From assembly GCF_003846185.1 (NCBI RefSeq), contig NZ_ML123034.1, positions 3,095,142 through 3,159,141 on the forward strand: a stretch of DNA of 64,000 bases. The letters run 5' to 3'. Numbering within the stretch: position 1 is the stretch's first letter; each line of letters opens with the position of its first letter. Both the position numbers and the translations under genes were made by a program. Below the pieces are notes generated by a model. It did no database searches. It was not told where the DNA came from and saw only the letters and a program-made list of their open reading frames with translations. This DNA is from Streptomyces sp. ADI96-02 (GTDB lineage: Bacteria; Actinomycetota; Actinomycetes; Streptomycetales; Streptomycetaceae). Shown here piece after piece: positions 1 to 8,950 of this stretch.

Positions 1-1
1 A

Positions 2-3000
2 CTCGCGCTGGCCGGGACGGGCGACGAGCCGGGCGGCCGGGCGGAACGGCCCGTCATGGCCTACGGCTACACGGACGGCAACCTCACCGAGGTCACCAAG
101 CCCTCCGGCGCCACCCTCACCTTCGCGTACGACGACCACCACAGGATCACGGGCTGGGCCGACTCCAACGGCCGCCGCTACACCTACACGTACGACGATC
201 AGCACCGGGTGACCTCCGAGGGCGGCGAGGCAGGCCACTTCCACGTCACTCTCGGCTACGGTCGGCCCGATCCTGCGACAGGGCACCGCACCACCACCCT
301 GACCACCGCCGAGGGCCACACCACGCGCCACCTCGTCGGTGCGGGAAACCGTGTCCTCGCGACCACCGACCCGCTGGGCCACACCACCCGCTTCACGTAC
401 GACACCCGCGGCAACCGGCTCAGCCGGACGGACCCGCTCGGGCGGACAACCGTCTACGCCTACGACGAGGAGGGCCTGCTCTCCGCGCTCACCCGTCCCG
501 ACGGCAGCACGATCCGCGCCGAGCGGGACTCTTCGGGCCATGCGACCGGGATCACCGCACCCGGCGGAGCCCGCTGGCAGCAGGAGTTCGACGACCGGGG
601 CAACCGAATCTCGGTCACCGACCCCGCCGGCCGGACCACGCGCTACACCTACGACGCTTACGGGCGCCCCGACACCGTCGTCGACGCAGCGGAGGAGGTC
701 ACGACCGTACGCTGCGACCGCGCGGGCCTGCCGCTGGAGGTGACCGACCCACTCGGCTCCACGACCCGCTACCGGCGCGACGTCTTCGGCCGTCTCCTGG
801 AATCCATCGACGCTTCGGGAGCGGTCACCCGCTTCGAGTGGAACGCCGACGGCCTGCTCTCCCGCCGCATCGCGCCCGACGGCGCCGTCGAGTCGTGGAC
901 ATGGGACGGCGAGGGCAACTGCCTCACCCACACCGACCCCGTGGGCCGCACCACCCGCTACGAGTACGGCCACTTCGATCTTCTCACCGCTCGAACCGGC
1001 CCGGACGGGTACCGCCACACGTTCGACCACGACGCGGAGCTCCGACTGACCCGGGTGACCAACCCGCAGGGACTGGAGTGGACTTACGCTTACGACCCCG
1101 GGGGCCGGGTGATCGCCGAGACGGACTTCGACGGGCGCGACCTCCGCTACGATCTCGACCCTCTCGGCCAGGTGGTCCGCCGCACCACGCCCCTGGACGA
1201 GACCATCGACTACGAACGCGACCACGCCGGCCGGGTGACCCGGAAGAGCGTGGACGGCCGGACCACCAGCTACGCGTACGCCCCCGGCGGCCAGCTGCTC
1301 CACGCCTCCGGCCCGGACGGGGACCTCAGCTACCAGTACGACCGCAGCGGCCGGGTCAAGACGGAGCTGGCAGACGGCCGGGTCACCACGCACGCCTACG
1401 ACGCGCTGGGCCGCCGCACCCGCCGGGTGACCCCCAGCGGGCAGGTCACCACCTACACGTACGACGCGGCCGGGCAGCTCGTCCGGCAGACCAGCGGCGG
1501 TCACGAGGTGAACTTCGACCGGGACTCCGCCGGCCGCGAACTGGTGCGCCGGTTCGGCGAGATGCTCACGTTCACGACCGAGTGGGACTCGGCGGGACGC
1601 GTCGCCGGGCAGGAGACCTCGTCCGGTGCGCGGAGCCTCAACCGCCGCACGTACGACTACCGCGCCGACGGGATGCTGACCGGCGTCGATGACGCGCTCT
1701 CCGGACCCCGGCGCTTCGACCTCGACCCGGCCGGCCGCGTCACCGCGGTCCACGCGGACGGCTGGAGCGAGACGTACGCCTACGACGAGGCGGGCAACCA
1801 GACCGCGGCCTCGTGGCCCGCATCCATGCCCGGGCAGGAGGCTACCGGCCCGCGTACGTACACCGGAACCCGCATCACCCGTGCCGGCGACGTCCGTTAC
1901 GAGCACGACGCCGCCGGCCGCATCGTCCTACGCCGGAAGACACGGCTGTCACGTAAACCTGACACCTGGCGCTACACCTGGGACGCCGAGGACCGCCTCA
2001 CCGCCGTCGTCACCCCGGACGGCACCCGGTGGCGCTACCGCTACGACCCGCTCGGCCGCCGGACGGCGAAGCAGCGTCTCGCTCCCGACGGCACCACCGT
2101 CGCCGAGCACACCACCTTCACCTGGGACGGCAACACCCTCTGCGAACAGACCACCACCGCCACCGGCCTGCCCCACCCGGTCGTCCTCACCTGGGACCAC
2201 TCCGGGATGCGTCCGCTGGCCCAGACCGAACGCATCACCACGGCCGATGCCTCCCAGGAAGAAGTGGACCGGCGCTTCTTCGCCATCGTCACCGATCTCG
2301 TCGGCACACCCACCGAACTGGTCGACGAGTCCGGTGACATCGCCTGGCGCTCGCGCACCACGTTGTGGGGAACCACCACGTGGTCGCGCACCTCCACCGC
2401 CTACACCCCTCTGCGCTTCCCCGGTCAGTACTTCGATCCGGAAACGGGTCTGCACTACAACTACTTCCGCCACTACGACCCGGAGACCGCCCGTTATCTG
2501 ACGCCGGACCCACTCGGGCTCGTACCCGCACCGAACCCCGCGACCTACGTCAACAACCCTCACACCTCGGCCGACCCCCTCGGACTCGCGCCCGTCGGAT
2601 GCCCGGACGAGACGGTGACGGTCTACCGCAAACAGACAGACCATCCGCTGAGCCGGCGCGTCCATATCGGCGACAACGGCGAGGTGACGATCACCGGGCA
2701 CGGCAAGCTGTACCTCAATATGAGCGGGGACATGAAGCACACCGTTGAATTCCGTTCGGACGGCGGACAGATCGTGTCGTACGAAGTCCGCAAGTCGTAC
2801 CGTGACTCCATTCACGAGAATGCGCTTCCACAGAACAAGGCAGACCATCCTGACGGTGACGCATTCACCCGGCAGGAATGGAAAGCGCTTCTGAAAGAGT
2901 ATCCAGAGATCTCGGACCCCACCAAGGGTCCGCACCTGTACGGAATTCCCGACAAAATGCTCGACGGGTTGAGGGATGCTATTGTCCCCGGATCGGGACG

Positions 3001-3019
3001 CGTAGTCCAAGAAGGGTGA
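2..3019 (+). CDS. Rhs/YD-repeat polymorphic toxin, 3' part (5' end outside window)
   Basis: The reading frame is open from the first bases, so the gene begins upstream of the window. About 900 residues are tandem YD repeats (motifs of the type YDxxGRxxxxT), which form the shell-like Rhs cage. The core closes with the Rhs signature around 2420-2590: a FPGQYFDPETGLHYN segment followed by DPLGL motifs. After the last DPLGL (about nt 2590) the sequence changes to a roughly 140-residue tip with lower GC and no YD repeats, ending at 3019. By family precedent this tip is the toxic effector released from the cage. I do not recognise its fold with confidence. A VYR near its start and alternating beta-type segments could fit an ADP-ribosyltransferase-like fold, but that is a guess. 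The next gene starts 10 bp downstream, as expected for an immunity gene. Confidence 0.9.
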   Translation, partial: LALAGTGDEPGGRAERPVMAYGYTDGNLTEVTKPSGATLTFAYDDHHRITGWADSNGRRYTYTYDDQHRVTSEGGEAGHFHVTLGYGRPDPATGHRTTTLTTAEGHTTRHLVGAGNRVLATTDPLGHTTRFTYDTRGNRLSRTDPLGRTTVYAYDEEGLLSALTRPDGSTIRAERDSSGHATGITAPGGARWQQEFDDRGNRISVTDPAGRTTRYTYDAYGRPDTVVDAAEEVTTVRCDRAGLPLEVTDPLGSTTRYRRDVFGRLLESIDASGAVTRFEWNADGLLSRRIAPDGAVESWTWDGEGNCLTHTDPVGRTTRYEYGHFDLLTARTGPDGYRHTFDHDAELRLTRVTNPQGLEWTYAYDPGGRVIAETDFDGRDLRYDLDPLGQVVRRTTPLDETIDYERDHAGRVTRKSVDGRTTSYAYAPGGQLLHASGPDGDLSYQYDRSGRVKTELADGRVTTHAYDALGRRTRRVTPSGQVTTYTYDAAGQLVRQTSGGHEVNFDRDSAGRELVRRFGEMLTFTTEWDSAGRVAGQETSSGARSLNRRTYDYRADGMLTGVDDALSGPRRFDLDPAGRVTAVHADGWSETYAYDEAGNQTAASWPASMPGQEATGPRTYTGTRITRAGDVRYEHDAAGRIVLRRKTRLSRKPDTWRYTWDAEDRLTAVVTPDGTRWRYRYDPLGRRTAKQRLAPDGTTVAEHTTFTWDGNTLCEQTTTATGLPHPVVLTWDHSGMRPLAQTERITTADASQEEVDRRFFAIVTDLVGTPTELVDESGDIAWRSRTTLWGTTTWSRTSTAYTPLRFPGQYFDPETGLHYNYFRHYDPETARYLTPDPLGLVPAPNPATYVNNPHTSADPLGLAPVGCPDETVTVYRKQTDHPLSRRVHIGDNGEVTITGHGKLYLNMSGDMKHTVEFRSDGGQIVSYEVRKSYRDSIHENALPQNKADHPDGDAFTRQEWKALLKEYPEISDPTKGPHLYGIPDKMLDGLRDAIVPGSGRVVQEG

Positions 3020-3029
3020 TCCTCCTCAA

Positions 3030-3593
3030 ATGATGCACACCAGCGACAGCCTGGCCGCCGAACTCCAGAGGCTCCGGGATCGCCCGAGTGCCGATGCCGC
3101 GCCCCCCGTCCTCTCCCTCTTCGTCATCGACGTCCAAGGGGACGTCGCGGAGTACGCACGGTGCCTGCGGTCGGTGCTCTCACCCGCCGTGCGGCTGGGC
3201 GGCACCGCGGACTTCGAGCAGGAGAGCCTCCCGGTCGACGATGTTCCGGACTGGTTCGCCGCTGTAAGTTCGCAGAACCCGGAGCGTGCCCCGCAGTTCG
3301 CACAGGCCGGGCGCGACCGGTATGCGGAACACACCGGGGGCGGTCGGCCATGGGAACTGCAGGACTGGTTGTACCGCTTCGACCCCGACGAGGACTCCCG
3401 CGGCTGGGAGTGGTGGGACGCCACACCGGCCGGACCGTCCCGGGTCCACATCTGGGTGGACAGCTGGGGGGAGTCCTTCTTCGGGTGCCAGGATCTGCTC
3501 TGGGCCGCTTACGCGGCGGGCGCGGTCCGCATCGACGGTCCTGCGGTTCAGAATTCCACCGTGTGGTCGGCGGAGCGGAACCCCACGCGCTGA
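3030..3593 (+). CDS. Hypothetical protein, candidate immunity protein for the upstream Rhs tip
   Basis: A 187-residue acidic soluble protein without signal peptide or membrane segment. I do not recognise the family. It starts at ATG 3030 (a second ATG follows at 3033), with a purine-rich AAGAAGGG stretch about 13-20 nt upstream that overlaps the end of the toxin gene. It is rich in Trp, Asp and Glu, with a WEWW cluster near residue 130 and a WVDSWGESFFG segment near 145, which suits a protein that binds and masks another protein. The immunity role is inferred only from its position directly behind a toxin tip. A short hairpin at 3668-3686 follows, so toxin and neighbour probably share a transcript that ends there. 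Confidence 0.65.
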   Translation: MMHTSDSLAAELQRLRDRPSADAAPPVLSLFVIDVQGDVAEYARCLRSVLSPAVRLGGTADFEQESLPVDDVPDWFAAVSSQNPERAPQFAQAGRDRYAEHTGGGRPWELQDWLYRFDPDEDSRGWEWWDATPAGPSRVHIWVDSWGESFFGCQDLLWAAYAAGAVRIDGPAVQNSTVWSAERNPTR

Positions 3594-3667
3594 GGCGGCC
3601 ACCTGCCCGAGCCCCACGGTGGCGGGTGCGGCACCACCGAGTTGAACAGCCGCCCACGCAGAACGCT

Positions 3668-3686
3668 CGGCTGGGAAACCCAGCCG
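3668..3686 (+). terminator. Stem-loop after the Rhs/immunity pair
   Basis: Perfect 8-bp inverted repeat CGGCTGGG / CCCAGCCG around an AAA loop, 75 nt after the stop of the candidate immunity gene. There is no T-run, as is common for GC-rich actinobacterial terminators. Nothing else convincing is seen between 3594 and 3866. Confidence 0.45.
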
Positions 3687-3866
3687 GGCGTCTCGCTGAG
3701 CTCCTGGCCACAGCCAGTCGACCACTGCGTTGCTGTTGCTACGACCCCTGGAATTCGCCAACGGGTGGGGGATTCTTCGTGTCCGCTGGGTCACATCCGT
3801 GCCGGATGCGCTGGCCTACGGCCCCGGTCTCACTGATGCCTGTCCGCGACACGGCATCATGCAAGC

Positions 3867-4178
3867 ATGATCACCATTCACCTGAAGTACGAGATCGACG
3901 CCGACAAGCTTGAGGATTTCGAGGAGTACGGTCGCCGCTGGGTCCGGCTCGTCAACCGGTTCGGCGGGACGCACCACGGCTACTTCCTGCCGAGCGAGGG
4001 CGACAGCGACATCGCCTACGCCTTGTTCTCCTTCCCCAGCCTGGCCGCGTATGAGCGGTACCGCTCGGACAGCATGTCCGACCCTGAGTGCCAACAAGCG
4101 TTCGAACTGGCTCGTGAGACCCGCTGCATCAAGCGCTACGAGCGCCGTTTCCTCAGGCCGCTGGACGGCCTGTCCTAG
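3867..4178 (+). CDS. NIPSNAP family protein
   Basis: A 103-residue protein of the dimeric alpha-beta barrel type. It has the family layout: a beta strand at the start (ITIHLKYEID), a helix with acidic and aromatic residues (LEDFEEYGRRWVRLVNRFGG), a glycine/histidine strand, then AYALFSFPSLAAYERYRS, which is typical of NIPSNAP proteins in actinobacteria. It ends with the strand carrying RYERRFLRPL. The molecular role is not defined for these bacterial members. No Shine-Dalgarno sequence precedes ATG 3867. It is monocistronic as far as can be seen, with no obvious link to the toxin genes on either side. Confidence 0.8.
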   Translation: MITIHLKYEIDADKLEDFEEYGRRWVRLVNRFGGTHHGYFLPSEGDSDIAYALFSFPSLAAYERYRSDSMSDPECQQAFELARETRCIKRYERRFLRPLDGLS

Positions 4179-5045
4179 GCCGGCGGAAGGTACGCGGCGA
4201 GATCCCGCCGCACGGCTGAGCCCAGCGCTGCGATGACGGCTGCTGTCGTGGAGTTCACGGTTTCGGTGTAACGCGTCGCAGCGAACAGCCGGCGGAGGAT
4301 CGGATGATCGCCGATGGGCGCGTACGGATTCCGGAGGTCGCCGGGCCGATGCCCTCCGAGAGGGGAGCGCGATGGCGAGGCCGGCTCTGCGAGGGTGAGC
4401 CGGCCGGCGATATCGCCCGGAAGGCATCGGCTGTACTGGTCATGCGGCGACTGGCCCGGAATCATCGCCTCGGACGCTGAGACCTCCAACAGTCTCGAAG
4501 GACCGCAGGCGGTCGCCGACCACGGTCTGCCCGGTACGCGTCGCGCGCAGCCTTCGAAAGATCCTTACTGCTGGAGGATCGCCCCAATGTTGAAGTCCTG
4601 ATTCTTCAGAGCGAATTGGTGATCCTGTAGTAGGCCCGGTTGGAACGAGTGCGGCCACCGCGTGAACATCGGGCGTTGTCCGGACTCCTGAGGACCGCGC
4701 GGTGGCTGCGGGCCATGGCCTTGACCCTGCCCGTCGGTAGACGAGGTCGAATCAGGTTATGACCCGGATCGCGGGCCGTTTCGGGTGAGTTGAGCGGACG
4801 GCGGACACTCCTGCCCATCTACTCGGATGTCGTCGAGTGTCGAGCGGAAGACCTGCTGACGGCTGGTGCGCTACGCACGCTGGGGTGCCGAGGCCGTCCG
4901 TCGGCGGTGTCTGTGTTCATCGAATCCTCCGGCGACCGCATCGCGGGCATCATCACCGCCTCCCGCGAAGCGCCCCTCTGTTCCTACTGTTCCGCTTGTC
5001 GGAGAGCAGTTGCGTGACGAAGCCGGCCTCGACGTCCCGGCCTGA
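4179..5045. other. Gene-poor stretch of 0.87 kb, probably degenerate sequence
   Basis: Only short overlapping reading frames in conflicting directions occur here, without good ribosome-binding sites or consistent codon bias, and the base composition is less extreme than in flanking genes. A minus-strand frame ending at 4175 carries a plausible protein-like segment of about 50 residues (4175-4330) that could be the 3' end of a decayed gene. I could not assign it. No inverted-repeat ends or target duplications of an insertion sequence were found. Confidence 0.4.
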
Positions 5046-5258
5046 TCACTTGTCGCTGTCCTCGGCAAGGGTGTGAGCGACGAGGGCGTTGGCGTGACCG
5101 TGGCCGAGCCCGTGCTCGGACTTGAGCCAGTTGACCAGCTCCAGGTGTTTGGTCAACGGGGAGGAGCGGATGAGATCCTTCCACTCGGCGATCGGACGGC
5201 CGTACTTCTTCTCGATGGCCGGAAAGTAACTGGCAGGACCCTTCACAGCACCGGTCAT
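5046..5258 (-). CDS. DUF4287 domain protein
   Basis: A 70-residue protein. Its central segment AIEKKYGRPIAEWKDLI followed by a helix ending in HGLGHGHANALVAH matches the DUF4287 pattern, a small helical domain of unknown function often found alone or fused to DUF5655. A GGAGG ribosome-binding site lies 7 nt before ATG 5258. It begins 13 nt downstream of the DUF998-like gene on the same strand, so the two are probably co-transcribed. The acidic tail (EDSDK) suggests a complete C-terminus. Confidence 0.8.
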   Translation of the reverse strand: MTGAVKGPASYFPAIEKKYGRPIAEWKDLIRSSPLTKHLELVNWLKSEHGLGHGHANALVAHTLAEDSDK

Positions 5259-5271
5259 GGGTGCCTCCGTT

Positions 5272-5991
5272 TCATGTCGGAATGATCTTTGTGGTGACGA
5301 TGACGCCTGCGGGAACGGCGGTCGGCTTACGGTCGGCCGGAGCGCCGGCCAGCCGAGCCGTCACCGCGCTCAGCCACAGCAGGCCGAGGCCGGCACCGAC
5401 GGTGAACGCCAGGACGGAGGCGGCCGAGGCCATGAACCCGGCGAGGACGGCCACGGGTACGACGCGGGACGCGACCGCCCAGCCGCGGAGGCCGCGGGCG
5501 GCGAGCGGACGGGCCAGGACGACGAACGCGGCGCACAGGGCGAGGTAACCGATCATCCCGGCGGCCATGTGGACCGCCCCGTGCCCGCTCATCGCGGTCG
5601 CCTCGGGCGTCCCGGCGGGAAAGCCTGCCCCGGCGTCGGCCGGAAAGGCCGCCGCAGCCCAGAAGGAGACGCCGAACACGCCGACCAGAGCCGGCCCCCA
5701 CGTCCCCCCGGGGCCATCGCGCAGCGCCCGCCGCAGTCCGGCCGCGCCGGCGATCAGCAGCACACCGGTAAGCAGGAAGCTCACCGTCTGGATCCAGCCC
5801 CAATCGCCCAGGGCCAGCTGGCTGATCGCGTTCCGCGTGAAGTCGAAACCGTCCCCCACGAAGCCCCGGAAGAGTCCGACCGCCAGGAACAGCGGCCCCG
5901 CCACCACACCACCGGCCACAGCCCAACGCGCCCCCAACCGTGACGTGGGCGCAGAAAGGATGTGGCGGAGCGCGGTGAGCCTGTCGGTCAT
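5272..5991 (-). CDS. DUF998-like integral membrane protein
   Basis: I place the start at ATG 5991 because AGGAAGG lies about 6 nt upstream; an in-frame ATG 48 nt earlier lacks such a site. The protein is 239 residues with about six hydrophobic segments. A polar loop FRGFVGDGFDFTRNAISQLALGDWGWIQ follows the first segment (written here in shortened form, near residues 45-70); the RNAISQLALGDWGW part is characteristic of the DUF998 family. A second conserved feature is an SGHGAVHM segment in the middle of the protein. The function of DUF998 proteins is not established. It appears to head a two-gene operon with the DUF4287 gene. Confidence 0.8.
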   Translation of the reverse strand: MTDRLTALRHILSAPTSRLGARWAVAGGVVAGPLFLAVGLFRGFVGDGFDFTRNAISQLALGDWGWIQTVSFLLTGVLLIAGAAGLRRALRDGPGGTWGPALVGVFGVSFWAAAAFPADAGAGFPAGTPEATAMSGHGAVHMAAGMIGYLALCAAFVVLARPLAARGLRGWAVASRVVPVAVLAGFMASAASVLAFTVGAGLGLLWLSAVTARLAGAPADRKPTAVPAGVIVTTKIIPT

Positions 5992-6154
5992 GGCGGGCCT
6001 TCCTCGCTTCGATGGTGTCGCCCCTATGACCGACGGCAAGGGGCGGAGTCATCGCTCCAGCCGGTGTGTGCTGGATCACACCGCGGTCGGGCCGCGCTTC
6101 ACGCTCGCGCGGACCGGTGGCGCCGGGCGCAGCCGATGCTGAAGTATCGGGGCC

Positions 6155-6661
6155 ATGGGCGAACTTGTGGATCGTGTCGACGAGCGTGACCGAGTCATCG
6201 GCGTGGTGGACCGAAGCGAGGCTGTGGCGGCCGGATGGCTGTACCGCATGTCCATGGTGCTCTGCCGGGACGCGGCGGGTCGCTATCTCGTGCACCGGCG
6301 GCCCGAGAGCAGCTCACGCTTTCCGGGCGAGTACAGCTGGCTGGTGGCCGGTGCCGTGGGGGCGGGGGAGTCGTACGCGCAGGCTGCGCGCCGTGAACTC
6401 CGCGAGGAGATGGGGGTTCGGGCTCCGGTCCGGCCGCTGTTCACATTCCTGTGTCGGGGCGAGCTGAGCCCGTACTGGTTCGCGGTGCATGAAGCCACCG
6501 TGGATCAGGGGCGGATAGCTCCGCAGGCGACCGAAGTAGCCTGGCATGGCTGGCTGTCCGGCACCGAGCTGAGGGACGCGATGACGAGCTGGAAGTTCGT
6601 CTCGGACAGTCGGGATGCCTACAACCGCTACCTGGAACTGGCCACGGACACCCCGCAGTGA
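6155..6661 (+). CDS. Nudix hydrolase (YfcD/Idi-like)
   Basis: A 168-residue protein with a complete Nudix box GX5EX7REUXEEXGU spanning GAVGAGES through REELREEMGV-type residues (about 69-92), which binds the divalent metals that hydrolyse a nucleoside diphosphate linked to another moiety. The N-terminus (VDRVDERDRVIGVVDRSEA) and the following LVHRRPESSSRFPG strand resemble the YfcD/isopentenyl-diphosphate-isomerase branch of Nudix proteins, but the substrate cannot be read from sequence. The ribosome-binding site is weak. Its TGA overlaps a GTG that opens the following Rhs-like frame, so translation of that frame could be coupled to this gene. Confidence 0.85.
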   Translation: MGELVDRVDERDRVIGVVDRSEAVAAGWLYRMSMVLCRDAAGRYLVHRRPESSSRFPGEYSWLVAGAVGAGESYAQAARRELREEMGVRAPVRPLFTFLCRGELSPYWFAVHEATVDQGRIAPQATEVAWHGWLSGTELRDAMTSWKFVSDSRDAYNRYLELATDTPQ

Positions 6662-8442
6662 GCTGTGCGGGTCACGTGGGGTTCGTACCACAATTCCCAC
6701 GAAGCTCAGAGCGCGAGACGACCCGTCGATTCGGTGACGCGCTGACTGTCGAGCTCGCGTACGACCCGGTGGGCCGCCTGGCCGACCAGCGCGTCCGCAC
6801 GACGGGTGACCGGATCATCCAGCGCCGCTCGTACACGTACCGTGCCGACGGACACCTCGACTCGGTCGATGAACTGACCAGCGGGCACAGGCGGCTGGAG
6901 GTCTCCGGCGACGGGCGGGTCACCGGCGTCACCGGTGTCACTGGCCTTACCGGCGTCACCGGCGTCACCGGCGCCACCGCGGAGAACTGGTCGGAGCGGT
7001 ACGCGTACGACGAGGCGGGCAACCAGACCAGCGCCTCCTGGCCCGGCTCGGACGAGGCCACCGGACCGCGCGAGTACGCCGGCACCCGCATCACCCGCGC
7101 AGGCCGCTTCCGTTACGAACACGACGCCCAAGGCCGGGTGGTCGTGCGGCAGAAGGTCCGCCTCTCCCGCAAGCCCGAAACCTGGCGCTACGGCTGGGAC
7201 GCCGAGGACCGCCTGGTCTCGGTCACCACACCGGACGGTACGCGCTGGCGCTACCTCTACGACGCCCTGGGACGCCGCACCGCCAAGCAACGCCTTTCAA
7301 CGGACGGAGCGACGGTTGCCGAGGAGGTGGTCTTCACCTGGGACGGCGACACCCTGTGCGAACAGAGCACCTCGATGGCCGGCTCCGCCGACTCCGTCGC
7401 CCTCACCTGGGACCACGACGGCGTGAAGCCGATCACCCAGGTGGAGCGGCGGCTCGTGGACCAGGCGGAGGTCGACCGCCGCTTCTTCGCGATCATCACC
7501 GACCTCGTCGGCACGCCTCGTGAACTCGTCGACGAGCAGGGCGAGGTGGCCTGGCACACCCGCGCAGCCCTGTGGGGCACCACCTCGTGGAACCGCGACG
7601 CCGCCGCGTACACCCCGCTGCGCTTCCCGGGCCAGTACTTCGACCCCGAATCCGGCCTCCATGACAACCGCCACCGCCATTACGACCCCGACGCGGGCCG
7701 CTACCTCTCCCCCGACCCTCTCGGCCTGGCCCCGGCCCCGAACGCGGTCGCGTACGTCGACGACCCGACACGGTGGATCGACCCGCTGGGGCTGGCGGGG
7801 TGCCCGCACCGGGGCGGGGAGCACCGGCACAGTGTGGTGCTGAGGGTGAACCGTCCTGGTGGAAATTCCAACAACCTCGCCGCGCACCTGCGCAATATTG
7901 GGGACCCAGGCGCCCACACATACAATGACAGCAACTACGGCGACGAAGAGCCTGGGGGTCCCGTATGGATGACCAACGTCGCCTCTGCCGTGAATGATCG
8001 CGATACGACACTTTCCATAACTCTGGACGGAATGCCTAACCGGTCCGGAGATTCCGGCAATTGGAATACACCGGAAACCATTATCGAAGCATTTAGAGTA
8101 GCCGTGGAGCGTGGGGATAACTTCGGCCTGGGCAACAGAGATCGATGGCCGGACGCGGGCAACGGCACGGCATGGGAGATGAGCGTGGTGGCCCGTGCGG
8201 TTCGAGCCTACGAAACAGACGTGGCTGACGGTTACGCCGACCCGGACGGGCGCCCACGGGAAGAAATATCCTGGTATTCAGGAAATGCGAGAATTCATAT
8301 CGATAAACCAGACATCATGGAATTGAACCCCGAGTACCTCAGACTCAAGAGAGCAAGCGAATGGCAGCTGAGATTGGCGACGGCGTTCCCGAGTCAGTCA
8401 CCAGGGAGTGGCAAAGCGTACTGTCGGAACCATCCACCGTGA
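6658..8442 (+). CDS. 5'-truncated Rhs/YD-repeat protein with distinct C-terminal toxin-like tip
   Basis: This frame resembles only the last third of the Rhs core seen at the start of the window. Similarity begins near nt 6724 (RRFG, YDPVGRL) and continues through the closing FPGQYFDPESGLHDN and DPLGL motifs at about 7640-7800. Cage, plug and N-terminal regions are absent. The first 20 or so residues before the similarity look like random translation, and the GTG at 6658 overlaps the Nudix stop. After DPLGL (about 7800) comes a different tip of about 210 residues of lower GC, containing HTYND and WMTNVASAVND segments; from memory this resembles actinobacterial polymorphic toxin type 27 domains. 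I interpret it as an orphan Rhs-CT cassette left by recombination, which may or may not be expressed. Confidence 0.75.
   Translation: MSCAGHVGFVPQFPRSSERETTRRFGDALTVELAYDPVGRLADQRVRTTGDRIIQRRSYTYRADGHLDSVDELTSGHRRLEVSGDGRVTGVTGVTGLTGVTGVTGATAENWSERYAYDEAGNQTSASWPGSDEATGPREYAGTRITRAGRFRYEHDAQGRVVVRQKVRLSRKPETWRYGWDAEDRLVSVTTPDGTRWRYLYDALGRRTAKQRLSTDGATVAEEVVFTWDGDTLCEQSTSMAGSADSVALTWDHDGVKPITQVERRLVDQAEVDRRFFAIITDLVGTPRELVDEQGEVAWHTRAALWGTTSWNRDAAAYTPLRFPGQYFDPESGLHDNRHRHYDPDAGRYLSPDPLGLAPAPNAVAYVDDPTRWIDPLGLAGCPHRGGEHRHSVVLRVNRPGGNSNNLAAHLRNIGDPGAHTYNDSNYGDEEPGGPVWMTNVASAVNDRDTTLSITLDGMPNRSGDSGNWNTPETIIEAFRVAVERGDNFGLGNRDRWPDAGNGTAWEMSVVARAVRAYETDVADGYADPDGRPREEISWYSGNARIHIDKPDIMELNPEYLRLKRASEWQLRLATAFPSQSPGSGKAYCRNHPP
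6919..6978 (+). repeat. 9-bp coding minisatellite in the orphan Rhs
   Basis: Six near-identical 9-bp units (consensus GTCACCGGC) encode repeated Val-Thr-Gly triplets. The first Rhs copy has a single Val-Thr-Ala at the corresponding place, so the array is an expansion specific to this copy. Confidence 0.85.
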
Positions 8443-8744
8443 TTGACCCGACCCTTTCACGAGCGGCCTACGAGAATCCAAAACTGTGTTCACTTTTTCC
8501 GCTCATCAGTCACGGATCTCTTCAGTTCAGCCGCTGCACGCGGTACCCGTGGTCCCGAGACGTTCCCTCCCTCTTCAGGCGGCGCTACGGGCGCTTCTCT
8601 GTCATTCGCCTGTGGGAGACGGGTGAGTCCGGTCTTCGCGAAGTAGGTGTGGCGGACACCGCATCGGAGACAGTCGCGCTACTTGCCGCAACCTTGCCCG
8701 AAGACTGGGGCCCCGCAATCGAGGGAACAGCTGACGACCTGTGA
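8361..8744 (+). CDS. DUF6193 family protein, candidate immunity protein for the orphan Rhs tip
   Basis: A 127-residue protein. The segment from ENPKLCSLFPLISHGSLQFS onward, then SRDVP, a YGRFSV strand and a C-terminal VALLAATLPEDWGPAIEG, follows the pattern I know from Streptomyces DUF6193 proteins, including the upstream REWQSVL helix. That conserved helix supports the start at ATG 8361, which lies 82 nt inside the toxin frame. A GTG at 8439 overlapping the toxin stop is the alternative. DUF6193 proteins are often labelled as natural-product associated without mechanism; here the position behind a toxin tip makes immunity the better inference. The following 200 bp to 8950 contain no gene. 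Confidence 0.65.
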   Translation: MAAEIGDGVPESVTREWQSVLSEPSTVIDPTLSRAAYENPKLCSLFPLISHGSLQFSRCTRYPWSRDVPSLFRRRYGRFSVIRLWETGESGLREVGVADTASETVALLAATLPEDWGPAIEGTADDL

Positions 8745-8950
8745 TACCGACTTCCTCATGTCAGCAGGGTCGGTCCCCCCGTCTCAGGCGGCCTGGTGGG
8801 CTTGGCAACACCTGCACCAAGCCCAGTGACCTGAAGATGCCGACCGTGGGTCGCCTTCGGATGCCGATCGCTTGACCGAAGCGTCAACCCGTCCCGCGGC
8901 GGCGGCTCGACCGGCGCGGAACGCTCCGTGTCCGGTCGGCGCGGTGCCCC

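Noticed and set aside
4179..5045. Insertion-sequence remnant
   Set aside because: Mixed short frames suggest decay, but no transposase motif, terminal inverted repeats or target duplication could be found.
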